DNA of 64,000 bases from Rheinheimera lutimaris (GCF_013283795.1 NZ_JABSOD010000019.1:1-64000), one strand, 5' to 3'; shown: positions 28,627 to 38,019, counted from the first letter of the stretch. Notes: generated by a model from the sequence alone, not told the origin. Program-made: numbers and translations.

Positions 28627-29357
28627 CTACTGCCTTGTCTGGCACTGACGCCTTTAACCTGTCCGGCAAATGCAGGATTTAGCTGCCACTTTGGCCGGAT
28701 AGGTGTTAACGGCAACTCACGTTTGCGGGCCACCAACAAATAACTTGCGCCGAAATAATGCAGATACTGCTCCTGCCACTGCTGCCAGCGTCCGTTATCA
28801 TATTGCTTTGCCAACATTGCTGAACAAAAAAAGCGCTGCTCAGCCAGCACCTCAAAGCCAACCAGATGCAACCAGTCTTTAATCCGTGCCGGACTGAAAA
28901 ACCGCCCTTGCCACGGGTACTGCTGTGCCAACCCCGGCCAGCACTTTAGTAAACCAACCATACTGTAGGGGTTAATACCGGTAAGTAACAAATATCCGTC
29001 AGCTACCAACACACGATGCGCTTCACGCACTACATGGTGCGGATCGGGCGTATATTCCAGGCTGTGGCTCAGCAGCACAGCATCAACAGTGCTGTCAGTT
29101 ACCGGTAATGCGTCAGCCTCAGCCTGCAACATCAGATTATCGCTGTGGCGGCCAACGGTAATATGCTGCAGAATTTTGCAACCGCTGGTATCTACCTGAC
29201 AGCTGAGATCGCCTACCTTTAACAGGTAGTAACCAAAAATACGCTGCCACCACGGTTGCAGCTTTACTGATATTGCAGCCGCCAGCGCTCCGCCTTGCGG
29301 CAGCTGCTGCCACTGTGAAGGAATAGCCCTGTCTTTTTCGCTTAACGCCGGTTTCAT
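28623..29357 (-). CDS. SAM-dependent class I methyltransferase, YafS-like
   Basis: 244 residues. The N-terminal region contains a motif-I-like segment that is divergent. Motif IV/post-I equivalents (AEADALPVTDSTVDAVLLSHSLEYTPDPH) and the VLVADGYLLLTGINP strand are clear. It is divergent from gloB with 39 bases between, as yafS is adjacent to gloB in E. coli. The substrate is unknown. Confidence 0.85.
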   Translation of the reverse strand: MKPALSEKDRAIPSQWQQLPQGGALAAAISVKLQPWWQRIFGYYLLKVGDLSCQVDTSGCKILQHITVGRHSDNLMLQAEADALPVTDSTVDAVLLSHSLEYTPDPHHVVREAHRVLVADGYLLLTGINPYSMVGLLKCWPGLAQQYPWQGRFFSPARIKDWLHLVGFEVLAEQRFFCSAMLAKQYDNGRWQQWQEQYLHYFGASYLLVARKRELPLTPIRPKWQLNPAFAGQVKGVSARQGSS

Positions 29358-29396
29358 GTTAAATTGCTATCCGGATAAACTATTGTTGTTGCCATT

Positions 29397-30164
29397 ATGA
29401 GCCAGATTACACCTATACCTGCTTTTGAGGATAACTATATTTGGGCGCTGTGTCAGCCCGGGCATTCGCACTGTATGGTGGTAGACCCGGGCGATGCAGA
29501 ACCGGTGCTACAGTTTTTAGCGCAACAACAAAAGCAATTACACAGTATTTTAGTCACCCACCACCACGCAGATCATACCGGCGGCATTGCCAAACTGCGG
29601 CAACTGTTTCCGGATGTGCGGGTGATAGGCCCTGCTGCAGGGCAGCAGCGTATCCCACAGTTAACCGAGCAAGTTAAACAGGGCGATGCCGTGTCGCTGA
29701 CCGAATTTAACCTGACATTTGATGTAATAGCGCTGCCCGGCCATACCCTTGATCATATTGCTTTTTATTCAGCACCGGTTCTGTTTTGTGGTGATACTTT
29801 ATTTAGCGCCGGTTGTGGTCGTTTATTTGAAGGCAGTGCGGCGCAAATGTGGCACTCTCTGCAAAAGCTGCTGGCTTTACCGGACAACACACAAATTTTC
29901 TGCACGCACGAATACACTGTGGCGAACTTACAGTTTGCCCTGCATGTCGATAGCGATAATGCTGCGTTAAGTGAATATAGCCAGCATTGCCGTGATTTAC
30001 GTTTAAAAAATCAGCCAACCTTACCGGTAACACTGGCAAATGAGAAAAAAATTAATCCATTTTTACGCAGCAATAACAAACTGTTGCAGAAAAAATGGCA
30101 AAAAGACTCTGCCCTTGCCTTATTTACTATGCTAAGAGCAGCTAAAGACCAGTTCAAGGCCTGA
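29397..30164 (+). CDS. gloB: Hydroxyacylglutathione hydrolase (glyoxalase II)
   Basis: 255 residues. Metallo-beta-lactamase fold with the THHHADHTGG binuclear metal motif, LPGHTLDH, FCGDTLFSAGCGRLFEG and CTHEYT. It hydrolyses S-D-lactoylglutathione to lactate and glutathione in methylglyoxal detoxification. The C-terminal substrate-binding helices (NPFLRSNN) are present, so it is a full-length glyoxalase II, not a generic hydrolase. Confidence 0.97.
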   Translation: MSQITPIPAFEDNYIWALCQPGHSHCMVVDPGDAEPVLQFLAQQQKQLHSILVTHHHADHTGGIAKLRQLFPDVRVIGPAAGQQRIPQLTEQVKQGDAVSLTEFNLTFDVIALPGHTLDHIAFYSAPVLFCGDTLFSAGCGRLFEGSAAQMWHSLQKLLALPDNTQIFCTHEYTVANLQFALHVDSDNAALSEYSQHCRDLRLKNQPTLPVTLANEKKINPFLRSNNKLLQKKWQKDSALALFTMLRAAKDQFKA

Positions 30165-30221
30165 CTTGCAATACGCTGTCGAACAGGTAACATTCGTATT
30201 TTTTACCTTTGGGATGAAGTA

Positions 30222-31829
30222 ATGTTTAAAAGAATCTCTGCCCTGGCAAGTGCCGTTCTACTCGCAGGATGCGTCAGTACCAACAACTCCGACGAGATCA
30301 GCACAGCCGCGACAACTGCCCCCCAAGTGCAGCCGGCGGACTTTCATAAACATGTCGCCTCTGCAGAACAAATTGCCAACCGTTTGTGGAATCAAGGCGA
30401 ACCTGCAGAACCGGAGGTCGTTACACCCGACGCAGCAGAGCTGGAAGACTTGTGGCAACGTATCCAGTTTCAACTGACATTTAATGTACCGCAAACCCGG
30501 CCGATTATTGAACAACGTAATTACTACAGCGGTCATCAGGCTTACCTCGACCGTATTGCCAACCGTGCGCAACCCTTTTTACACTATATAGTGCAGGAAA
30601 TCGAAAAGCGTAATATGCCGCTGGAATTAGCACTACTGCCGATTGTAGAAAGTGCTTTTGACCCCTTTGCTTACTCACATGCCGCCGCATCCGGTATGTG
30701 GCAATTTATGCCGGCTACCGGCAAACGCTTTGGCCTGAAACAAAACTTCTGGTACGACGGCCGGCGCGATGTTATCGCCTCTACCCGGGCGGCGCTTGAA
30801 TATCTGCAGTATTTACACGACAGGCTGGAAGGTGACTGGTTAAACGCGATTGCCGCCTACAATTCCGGAGAAGGCCGCATACTTGCAGCTATCAAACGTA
30901 ACAAGCAACGGCGCTTGCCCACAGATTTTTGGTCTTTAGATTTACCGGCAGAAACTACAGCCTATGTGCCGAAACTGTTGGCGTTAGTTGATATTTTGAA
31001 GCGCCCGGACGACTTTGATATTGTCTGGAAATTTATTGCTAACGAACCAAAAATCGATATCGTCGATGTAGGCGGCCAGATAGACCTGGCAATAGCAGCT
31101 GAAATGGCCGGCTTAAACGTGTCTGACATTCAGGCACTTAACCCGGGCTTTAATCAATGGGCTACCGACCCGGACGGCCCGCATTATCTGGTGTTACCTA
31201 AACATACCACCATCGCTTTCTCAGAAAAATTGGCACAAACTCCGGTGCAAAACTGGCTACGCTGGCAGCGCTACACCGTCGTTAAAGGCGATACACTGGG
31301 CAAAATTGCCCAGCAACACAGCACCGCTGTTGGCGCCATCCAACGTATTAATAAGTTATCCGGCAATACCATTCGTATCGGCCAACACCTGTTGATCCCG
31401 ATGGCAAACGCTGAAAACGCCGACTACAGCCTGAGCCAACCTAACCGTATTGCCAAAGCACAGCAACAATCTGCCAGCGGCAATAAACTGGCATATACTG
31501 TCAAACAAGGCGATACCTTATGGGACATCAGCCGCGAGCACAAAGTTACGGTGGAGCAATTGGCTAAATGGAATGGTATAGCACAACGTGCATCGTTAAA
31601 GTTAGGCCAACAGCTGGTGATCTGGCAGCAAGCAGCATCAGACAACCGCAGCGCCGGCATCTCCCGCACCGTTACCTATAAAGTACGCAAAGGCGATTCT
31701 TTGGCCCGCATAGCACAACGTTTCAGTGTTACCGTGGCAGACATAGTAAAGTGGAACAATATTAACAGCGGCAATTACCTGCAGCCTGGCCAGCAGTTAA
31801 AATTGGTGGTAGGTTTAACGCAGGTATAA
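30222..31829 (+). CDS. mltD: Membrane-bound lytic murein transglycosylase D
   Basis: 535 residues. Lipoprotein signal with lipobox LLAGC (Cys about 17). The SLT domain (about 115-260) has the catalytic Glu in IVESAFDPFAYS followed by SGMWQFMPATG and the AYNSGEGRI motif. Three LysM domains (about 347-392, 427-470 and 487-531) bind peptidoglycan. It cleaves glycan strands to 1,6-anhydro ends from the outer membrane side. The gloB-mltD neighbourhood is conserved with E. coli. Confidence 0.96.
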   Translation: MFKRISALASAVLLAGCVSTNNSDEISTAATTAPQVQPADFHKHVASAEQIANRLWNQGEPAEPEVVTPDAAELEDLWQRIQFQLTFNVPQTRPIIEQRNYYSGHQAYLDRIANRAQPFLHYIVQEIEKRNMPLELALLPIVESAFDPFAYSHAAASGMWQFMPATGKRFGLKQNFWYDGRRDVIASTRAALEYLQYLHDRLEGDWLNAIAAYNSGEGRILAAIKRNKQRRLPTDFWSLDLPAETTAYVPKLLALVDILKRPDDFDIVWKFIANEPKIDIVDVGGQIDLAIAAEMAGLNVSDIQALNPGFNQWATDPDGPHYLVLPKHTTIAFSEKLAQTPVQNWLRWQRYTVVKGDTLGKIAQQHSTAVGAIQRINKLSGNTIRIGQHLLIPMANAENADYSLSQPNRIAKAQQQSASGNKLAYTVKQGDTLWDISREHKVTVEQLAKWNGIAQRASLKLGQQLVIWQQAASDNRSAGISRTVTYKVRKGDSLARIAQRFSVTVADIVKWNNINSGNYLQPGQQLKLVVGLTQV

Positions 31830-31860
31830 CTCTGCACGGCCATTTAAAAGGAACATTGCA

Positions 31861-32352
31861 ATGAAAGCCGGCATCTTGTCAAGCTTGTTACTGGCCAGCA
31901 CTATGCTCTGTACCCTGCCCTGTTATGCGCAATTTGACATAGCAGGAGAAGGCAAGGTGCAGTTGGCAAAAGGTGGCGAGCAGGAATTCGATTTCGGCTT
32001 CAGCTATTTTCGTCAGGATGGCAGTTACCGCTTTATCGTTGGCCGGCACAGCGTTTCAGTCCATACTGTACCGCAAAAATACTCGCTGGCGCTGATCCTG
32101 CAAGATGATAAACACGTCTGGGTTCCCGACTTTGTCAATGAGCCGCTCACCGGCTTTGAACTGCAAATAGAAGACTACAAGCTAAAGCTGTACCAACAAC
32201 CTGCTGTTGATAATCAGCCGGGTGTATTTATTCTGCAATTCAATGATGAAAACTTTCAATTCAGCCGCGGCCCGGGCCAGGTTAATTTCTATTTTAACGA
32301 GCAAGGCATCAAAGAGGTGCGGGTAGAGGGCATGTTCAAACCCAAACGATAA
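31861..32352 (+). CDS. Uncharacterised secreted protein
   Basis: 163 residues, not recognised. It has a clear Sec signal peptide (about 1-23, ending CYAQ). The mature protein (about 140 residues) appears all-beta, rich in alternating hydrophobic and charged residues, with no cysteine in the mature part. It resembles a periplasmic or outer-membrane-associated beta sandwich. GGAACATTGCA precedes the ATG. It is 31 bases after mltD and probably cotranscribed, so a cell-wall or envelope role is a reasonable guess only. Confidence 0.75.
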   Translation: MKAGILSSLLLASTMLCTLPCYAQFDIAGEGKVQLAKGGEQEFDFGFSYFRQDGSYRFIVGRHSVSVHTVPQKYSLALILQDDKHVWVPDFVNEPLTGFELQIEDYKLKLYQQPAVDNQPGVFILQFNDENFQFSRGPGQVNFYFNEQGIKEVRVEGMFKPKR

Positions 32353-32356
32353 AGGG

Positions 32357-32572
32357 TTATTCCTGCTCTTGTTGTAACTGCAACGATGGCAGCATACCTG
32401 AGGCGATACACAAGCCCGGAGCCAACAGCATCAGCCACCAGCCGCCATGCAAAGCAAAACCGTGCCACCAGGAAAAAACAAAAGCACACAGCTGAAACAC
32501 CACACCAAACAGACCAGCATACACCAGGCCTTTGTTAAACCATCTTTTCGGTAACTTGTATTGTCGCGTCAT
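32357..32572 (-). CDS. Small two-helix membrane protein
   Basis: 71 residues, not recognised. A basic N-terminus (RQYKLPKRW) is followed by two hydrophobic segments (about 15-33 and 42-61) and a Gln/Glu C-terminus. The topology is probably hairpin with both ends in the cytoplasm. GTGAG lies before the ATG. It is convergent with the secreted protein gene, with only four bases between the stops. Confidence 0.6.
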   Translation of the reverse strand: MTRQYKLPKRWFNKGLVYAGLFGVVFQLCAFVFSWWHGFALHGGWWLMLLAPGLCIASGMLPSLQLQQEQE

Positions 32573-32600
32573 ATCAACTCACACTTACAGTATCTTACCA

Positions 32601-32636
32601 GCCCGGGGATATCTGCTGTGCAGACAACACCCGGGC
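32601..32636. other. Compound hairpin downstream of cheV
   Basis: Outer arms GCCCGGG / CCCGGGC enclose inner arms TCTGC / GCAGA. It follows the cheV stop on the minus strand but lacks a T-tract. It is possibly a 3' stability or Rho-linked structure rather than an intrinsic terminator. Confidence 0.4.
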
Positions 32637-32644
32637 AATTACAC

Positions 32645-33571
32645 TTAACCGGCATTTAACCACTTTTGTACTGCTGACGTTAACTCATCAGGGTGAAATT
32701 TGGCAATAAACTGATCGGCACCGACTTTAGTTACCATAGCTTCGTTAAAAACCCCGCTTAACGAAGAATGCAAAATAATATGGATTTTACGCAGGTTTTC
32801 ATTGGCTTTAATCTCGCTGCACAGGGTATAGCCATCCATTTTCGGCATTTCAATATCAGAAATCAGCAAGGGTATTTCACGCACAAAGTTATCACCTAAC
32901 TCTTCTGCTTTTTTCATCAACCATTGCAGCGCTTCATTACCATCATTAGCTAACTCGACTTTAACGCCAATAGCGCCCAGTGCCCGTTTCACCTGATTAC
33001 GTGCTACGGCCGAATCATCTGCTACCAATACGGTAATTTGCGTCAAATCTACAGCTGATGGCTTGGACTTAACGCTTTCGCTGACCTCTTCGTTCATCGG
33101 ACAAATTTCAGCAAATACTTTTTCCACATCCAGTATCTGCACCAGCTTATTGTCGATCTCGGTTACCGCAGTTAAATAATGCGCCTTGCCGGAGCCTTGC
33201 GGCGGCGACATTATTTGCTCCCAATTCAGGTTAACAATACGGTCAACACCAGCGACCAAAAAGCCCTGAGTATTACGGTTGTATTCTGTTACCAGAATAT
33301 AGGCCGCGGACAAGTCTTCAAGGCGTTTACCGCCGGTGGCCTGGCTCATATCAATAACCATCACCGGCACGCCGCGCAAGTGAGCTATACCCCGAACACA
33401 AGGATGTGATCCCGGCATTTCGGTTAAGTCCGGACATTGGATCACTTCACGAACTTTAAACACGTTAATACCAAAGCGCTGAGAGCCATTCAGGCGAAAC
33501 AACAATAACTCTAACCTGTTTTGCCCAACCAGATTGGTACGCTGGTTGACTGATGCCATTAAATTACTCAT
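32645..33571 (-). CDS. cheV: Chemotaxis protein CheV (CheW-receiver hybrid)
   Basis: About 308 residues from the ATG at 33571, which has AGAGG nine bases upstream. The longer frame adds 29 residues with no family match. A CheW-like domain (about 10-160) starts at QRTNLVGQNRLELLLFRL. A receiver domain (about 180-305) has VLVADDSAVARN, the phospho-acceptor Asp in LISDIEMPKMDGY and the late Lys in IAKFHP. It couples receptors to CheA and is thought to adapt signalling by phosphorylation. Other che genes are not nearby, so it is an orphan cheV as in many marine bacteria. Confidence 0.93.
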   Translation of the reverse strand: MSNLMASVNQRTNLVGQNRLELLLFRLNGSQRFGINVFKVREVIQCPDLTEMPGSHPCVRGIAHLRGVPVMVIDMSQATGGKRLEDLSAAYILVTEYNRNTQGFLVAGVDRIVNLNWEQIMSPPQGSGKAHYLTAVTEIDNKLVQILDVEKVFAEICPMNEEVSESVKSKPSAVDLTQITVLVADDSAVARNQVKRALGAIGVKVELANDGNEALQWLMKKAEELGDNFVREIPLLISDIEMPKMDGYTLCSEIKANENLRKIHIILHSSLSGVFNEAMVTKVGADQFIAKFHPDELTSAVQKWLNAG

Positions 33572-33720
33572 TACTCTCAACCTCTTGCCAATGTGCTGAC
33601 TATTATGTCCGAAGCAGATACGAACGTCTCTGTTATTTTTACTCAGCGGCTTTTTCACCGCGAAGCATTAAGAAATGCCTCTACAGAGTTAATCATAGGC
33701 GACTATAGCTAATCGTCTAG

Positions 33721-33761
33721 TGCCGGGCAATAAATGCTGACACCGGCGCTGTATCCCGGCA
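33721..33761. other. Long-loop inverted repeat between cheV and maiA
   Basis: TGCCGGG / CCCGGCA arms separated by 27 bases, located just after the maiA stop on the minus strand. No T-tract, so intrinsic termination is not supported. It may still mark the 3' end of the maiA transcript. Confidence 0.35.
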
Positions 33762-33775
33762 TCAGTTACAGCACA

Positions 33776-34414
33776 TTATTGTGCATCGGGTTGCTGCTCA
33801 GGTGCTGCCAGTGCGAAAGCTGCCAGCTGCTGACAATGGTGGTGAATAGCAGAAATGATGGGGTAAGCCGTCATATCCAATGCGAAGCGCTGCGCATTAT
33901 ATACCTGTGGAACCAGGCAGATATCGGCCAGGGTTAGCGTATCAGCAAAGCAATACTGCCCTGCACTGCGCCTTAAGCGTTGTTCCAGCGCGTTAAAGCC
34001 GGTATGCAACCAATGCTGGATCCAGGCGGTTTTTGCCTCATCCGTCAGCGCCAGCGTACCGCTAAGGTACTGCAGTACGCGCAGGTTGTTCAGCGGATGA
34101 ATATCACAGGCGATATCCAGTGCCAATGCCCGTACTTTGGCTTTGGCAGCCGGGTCCTGTGGCAGTAACGCCGGTTCCGGGTACATCTCTTCCAGATATT
34201 CAATAATCGCCAGTGATTGATTCAGGCTGATATCGCCATCGGTAAATGTTGGTACCAGCTCTGCCGGGTTCAATGCTTTGTAGCTAATGCTGTGTTGTTC
34301 GCCGCCGTTTTTAATCAGATGCACCGGCAGATTTTCAAAACTCAGCTGTTTTAAATTCAGCGCTATACGCACCCGATAAGCCGCAGATGAGCGCCAGTAA
34401 CCGTAGAGTTTCAT
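33776..34414 (-). CDS. maiA: Maleylacetoacetate isomerase
   Basis: About 212 residues from the ATG at 34414, which has AAGGA at close spacing. The upstream in-frame ATG at 34489 lies inside the repeat-like element. It is a glutathione S-transferase zeta-class fold: YWRSSAAYRVRIALN holds the SSxxxRVRIAL glutathione site, and the C-terminal helical domain contains ADTLTLADICLVPQ. It isomerises maleylacetoacetate to fumarylacetoacetate. It stands apart from fahA by about 220 bases that hold the structured element, so it may have its own promoter. Confidence 0.94.
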   Translation of the reverse strand: MKLYGYWRSSAAYRVRIALNLKQLSFENLPVHLIKNGGEQHSISYKALNPAELVPTFTDGDISLNQSLAIIEYLEEMYPEPALLPQDPAAKAKVRALALDIACDIHPLNNLRVLQYLSGTLALTDEAKTAWIQHWLHTGFNALEQRLRRSAGQYCFADTLTLADICLVPQVYNAQRFALDMTAYPIISAIHHHCQQLAAFALAAPEQQPDAQ

Positions 34415-34439
34415 TGTCATCCTTAAGATACCCTGCTTT

Positions 34440-34625
34440 GAATTCGCAGCTGCTGCGTACATTTTTTCTGCGACACGCCGTAAACCCATCCCTGGGGGCT
34501 CGTTTATGAATTTCGTCCATGAAATTCACCGTTCCGGCCAGCGACGCTGTTCAAATTCGCTCCCGGCGAATTTGTCAGGCCATCCGGGCCTTCAACGGTC
34601 GCAGAAAAAAGTACATCCGCATCCG
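34440..34625. repeat. Repeat-like element with terminal and internal inverted repeats
   Basis: A region of about 180 bases between fahA and maiA. Its outer arms at 34452-34474 and 34597-34623 are imperfect inverted repeats sharing a TTTTTTCTGCGAC core and a GTAC. Inside are two strong hairpins: TGAATTTC / GAAATTCA (34507-34528) and CAAATTCGC / GCGAATTTG (34552-34574). No coding potential is evident. The design (nested inverted repeats, intercistronic position) fits a dispersed intergenic repeat or small MITE. No second copy was noticed in this window, so repetitiveness is inferred. Confidence 0.6.
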
Positions 34626-34636
34626 CTTACTATCGC

Positions 34637-35653
34637 TTAAGCTTTATATTGCACCACTTGCTGGTCAATGGCACCAAAGATGCTGTTGCCCTGTGCGTCC
34701 AGCATTTCCATCCGGATAGTATCGCCAAACTTCATAAAGGCAGTAGACGGCTTACCGTCCCGAATGGTTTCTATCATGCGGATTTCAGCAATACAGCTGT
34801 AGCCTACGCCGCCTTCATCAACCGCAGTACCGTGTGCAGTGCCCTGCTTATTCGATACCGTACCGGAGCCGATAACCGCACCGGCGCCTAAATTGCGGGT
34901 TTTAGCCGCATGGGCAACCAGTTGGCCGAAATCAAACGTCATGTCGATACCGGCATTGGGCTTACCAAACAGCTTACCGTTATAGGTAGATAACAACGGC
35001 AGATGCACGCGGCCATCACGCCAATGCTCGCCCAGTTCATCCGGTGTCACCGCTACCGGGCTGAATGCCGATGCCGGTTTAGACTGGAAAAAACCGAAGC
35101 CTTTGGCCAGCTCGTTCGGGATAAGGCCGCGCAGTGACACGTCGTTTACCAACATCAGTAAGCGGATTTTGCTGCGCGCTTCGTCGGCGCTGCACGCCAT
35201 TGCGACATCATCGGTAATTACCGCGACTTCACCTTCAAAGTCGATGCCATAGTCTTCGCTGACCACTTCGACATTATCACGCGGACCGATAAAGTCGTCT
35301 GAGCCGCCCTGATACATCAGCGGATCGGTCCAGAAGCTTGGTGGCATTTCGGCGTTACGCGCTTTGCGCACCAGCTCGACGTGATTCACATAAGCGCTGC
35401 CGTCGGCCCATTGATACGCCCGTGGCAGAGGTGATTCACACTGGCTTTGCTCAAACGCCATTTCGCCATCTGCGTTGCCGCTGTTCAGCGCCTGGTACAC
35501 TTCATTAAGCTTAGGGCTTAACTGCGCCCAGTTATCCAGTAACTGTTGCATAGTGCTGGCTATTGCCGGTACGGCTACACAGCGGCTTAAATCACGGCTA
35601 ACGACTACCAGCAAGCCATCGCGGCTGCCATTTTTTAAACTTGCTAACTTCAT
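34637..35653 (-). CDS. fahA: Fumarylacetoacetate hydrolase
   Basis: 338 residues, the shorter bacterial form of fumarylacetoacetase. Metal-ligand region DFEGEVAVITDDV, the GFGFFQSKPASAFSP segment and GSGTVSNKQGTAHG are FAH-family hallmarks. It splits fumarylacetoacetate to fumarate and acetoacetate, the last step of tyrosine breakdown. It is separated by 2 bases from hmgA and follows it in the hpd-hmgA-fahA operon. Confidence 0.94.
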   Translation of the reverse strand: MKLASLKNGSRDGLLVVVSRDLSRCVAVPAIASTMQQLLDNWAQLSPKLNEVYQALNSGNADGEMAFEQSQCESPLPRAYQWADGSAYVNHVELVRKARNAEMPPSFWTDPLMYQGGSDDFIGPRDNVEVVSEDYGIDFEGEVAVITDDVAMACSADEARSKIRLLMLVNDVSLRGLIPNELAKGFGFFQSKPASAFSPVAVTPDELGEHWRDGRVHLPLLSTYNGKLFGKPNAGIDMTFDFGQLVAHAAKTRNLGAGAVIGSGTVSNKQGTAHGTAVDEGGVGYSCIAEIRMIETIRDGKPSTAFMKFGDTIRMEMLDAQGNSIFGAIDQQVVQYKA

Positions 35654-35655
35654 GG

Positions 35656-36804
35656 TTATTCCTTTGCCTGCTGTGGTGCTACTTTCCAGCTATTCACATA
35701 TTGCGGGTTTTCAGTTGCCAGTGCCGCCGTGCCCATTTCCAGCGCATCGCGGGTATCCAGCATTACCGCTACTTCATCGGTAAATTTCTTTTTGTACTCA
35801 CGTCCGGCTGCAAACGCTTTCGGATGCGGGCCATGGGTAAAACCAGCCGGGTGGAAGGTCACCATACCCTTTTCAATATTATCGCGGCTGAAAAAATCAC
35901 CGGCATGGTAAAACAGCACTTCATCATAATCGTCATTGTTATGATAAAACGGTACTTTTAATGCACCCGGATCGCTTTCTATTGGCCTGGGCACAAAGGT
36001 ACACACCACAAAACGCTGCGCGACAAAAGTAGTGTGCGCCGAGGGTGGTAAATGATAACGATGGCTCATCAGCGGCCGTATATCTCGCCAGTTAATGCGC
36101 ATTACCGCTAAATCACCGTGCCAACCGATGGCATCCAGCGGATTATACGGATAGGTAATCACCGATACCTGACCATGCCGTTTTACTTCGACCTGCCATT
36201 GGCTTTCGCTGTATTGTGCTTTAAAAGCAGCATCAATTTTTGGCGTATCCAGCATAGCCGGGTCAAAAATAGCATGGTTACCTACCAGGCCTTTCTCCGG
36301 TAGCTGATAGCTGTCGTTGGTGGCTTCTATCAGCAGGATAAACATCGGCTCTTTTGGCTCTAAGCGCCACATAGTCGAGCGAGGGATCACGATGTAATCG
36401 CCATCGCGCACTGTCATATGGCCGTAGTCGCAATATAAATCAGCGCTGCCTTCATGGATAAACAACAGCTCATCGCCGTCGGCATTGCGCACCAACTTGC
36501 TCATATTGTCTTTAAGCCGCCAGGTGCGCATTTTGCAATGCGCATTAAACAGTAAATCAGGCACTGCCCACGGCGAGTTACTGTTGTCAACACCAATCTC
36601 ATTAAAGTTAAACAGGTGCGGCCGAAGCGGCCCCTGCCAGTCGGTCCAGCCGGTTGGCGCATGACGGTGATGAAAGTGCGTGGCCGGGCCGAAAAAGCCA
36701 CTGCGGCCGGTCTCGCGCTCATATATCGCCTGCTCAGGAAAATCTGCGTGCGCCTGTCTTGATACATCCCCTTCCTTTAACGGAAACGATGCCCATTTAC
36801 GCAT
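35656..36804 (-). CDS. hmgA: Homogentisate 1,2-dioxygenase
   Basis: 382 residues. It opens the ring of homogentisate to maleylacetoacetate. The iron-ligand region is clear: FYHNNDDYDEVLFYH supplies a His and a Glu, and TFHPAGFTHGPHP a further His. The N-terminal cupin part contains LLFIHEGSADLYCDYG. Shorter than the human enzyme (about 445 residues) but typical of the compact bacterial form. Its start overlaps the hpd 3' end by 8 bases, indicating translational coupling. Confidence 0.95.
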   Translation of the reverse strand: MRKWASFPLKEGDVSRQAHADFPEQAIYERETGRSGFFGPATHFHHRHAPTGWTDWQGPLRPHLFNFNEIGVDNSNSPWAVPDLLFNAHCKMRTWRLKDNMSKLVRNADGDELLFIHEGSADLYCDYGHMTVRDGDYIVIPRSTMWRLEPKEPMFILLIEATNDSYQLPEKGLVGNHAIFDPAMLDTPKIDAAFKAQYSESQWQVEVKRHGQVSVITYPYNPLDAIGWHGDLAVMRINWRDIRPLMSHRYHLPPSAHTTFVAQRFVVCTFVPRPIESDPGALKVPFYHNNDDYDEVLFYHAGDFFSRDNIEKGMVTFHPAGFTHGPHPKAFAAGREYKKKFTDEVAVMLDTRDALEMGTAALATENPQYVNSWKVAPQQAKE

Positions 36805-37870
36805 TGCTCAGCACTCCGCGCTGGATTTGATCTTCTTCAATAGACTCAAACAACGCCTTAAAGTTACCCTCGCCAAAACCTTCATTGCCTTTACGCTGGA
36901 TAATTTCAAAGAACACCGGGCCTATTACTGTTTTGGTAAAGATTTGCAGCAAGATACCGTCTTTCATCGGTGCACCGTCGATCAGAATACGCAGTTCGCG
37001 CAGTTGCTCTAAGTCTTCGTCGTGACCCACTACCCGCTCGTTGACCTTGTTGTAGTAGGTTTCCGGTGTTGGCATAAAATCCATACCGCGCTGACGCAGC
37101 GTGCGCACCGTTTCATAGATATTTTCTGTGGTCAGCGCTATATGCTGAATACCTTCGCCTTTATATTCACGGATAAATTCTTCAATCTGAGATTTATCAT
37201 CAGATGATTCATTAATCGGAATACGGATTTTACCGCACGGCGCTGTCATCGCCTTAGACACCAACCCGGTTAACTTGCCTTCGATATCAAAATAACGAAT
37301 TTCGCGGAAGTTACCGATGTTCTCATAGAAGCCGGCCCAAACATTCATATTGCCGCGCATCACGTTGTGGGTTAAGTGGTCTAACACTTCCAGGCCAACA
37401 CCGTGTTTGGCCATGTCGAGCTGCCAGTTATCATAATATTTAAAATCGATGTCATATACGCTGCTGGCACCATAACGGTCAACAAAGTACAGCAAGCTGC
37501 TGCCAATACCGTATACGGCCGGAATATTCAGCTCCATCGGGCCAATCTGGTTTTTATATTCTTTAGCGCCGTTAGCCACAGCATGCTTTAACGCATGGGC
37601 AGCATCTTTTACCCGAAAGGCCATGGCACATACGCTGGGGCCGTGCTCACGGGCAAATTCTTCCGCTTGCGAGTTTGGCTCAGCGTTAACAATAAAGTTG
37701 ATATCGCCTTGTTTATATAACCAGGCTTGCTTAGAACGGTGCTGTGCGACTTCAGTAAAGCCAAGCGAATGAAATAAATCTTTTAATTTCTGAATACCCT
37801 CTGCATCTGCGGCGGTATATTCAACAAATTCAAAACCATCAGTACCCAGTGGGTTTATTTTATCTAACAT
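36797..37870 (-). CDS. hpd: 4-hydroxyphenylpyruvate dioxygenase
   Basis: About 357 residues from the ATG at 37870, which has AGGGA eight bases upstream. The longer frame adds 24 unsupported residues. Two vicinal-oxygen-chelate domains. Iron ligands are visible as His in EVLDHLTHNV, His in IQHIALTTENI and Glu in GPVFFEIIQRKG. It makes homogentisate from 4-hydroxyphenylpyruvate. First gene of the hpd-hmgA-fahA operon; a TyrR-like box lies about 210 bases upstream. Confidence 0.96.
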   Translation of the reverse strand: MLDKINPLGTDGFEFVEYTAADAEGIQKLKDLFHSLGFTEVAQHRSKQAWLYKQGDINFIVNAEPNSQAEEFAREHGPSVCAMAFRVKDAAHALKHAVANGAKEYKNQIGPMELNIPAVYGIGSSLLYFVDRYGASSVYDIDFKYYDNWQLDMAKHGVGLEVLDHLTHNVMRGNMNVWAGFYENIGNFREIRYFDIEGKLTGLVSKAMTAPCGKIRIPINESSDDKSQIEEFIREYKGEGIQHIALTTENIYETVRTLRQRGMDFMPTPETYYNKVNERVVGHDEDLEQLRELRILIDGAPMKDGILLQIFTKTVIGPVFFEIIQRKGNEGFGEGNFKALFESIEEDQIQRGVLSNA

Positions 37871-38019
37871 CTGTTTGTTCCCTGCTACGTCTTCGATGGC
37901 GCTATGATGCGCCAGCGGCAAAAAAAAGGAAGAGGGCGGCATACTACGGCGCTGACACAGCTAACAGCTGGTTTTGTAAAGTTGGCGCTACGAAAATCAG
38001 CTTTGGCGCAAATACGATC

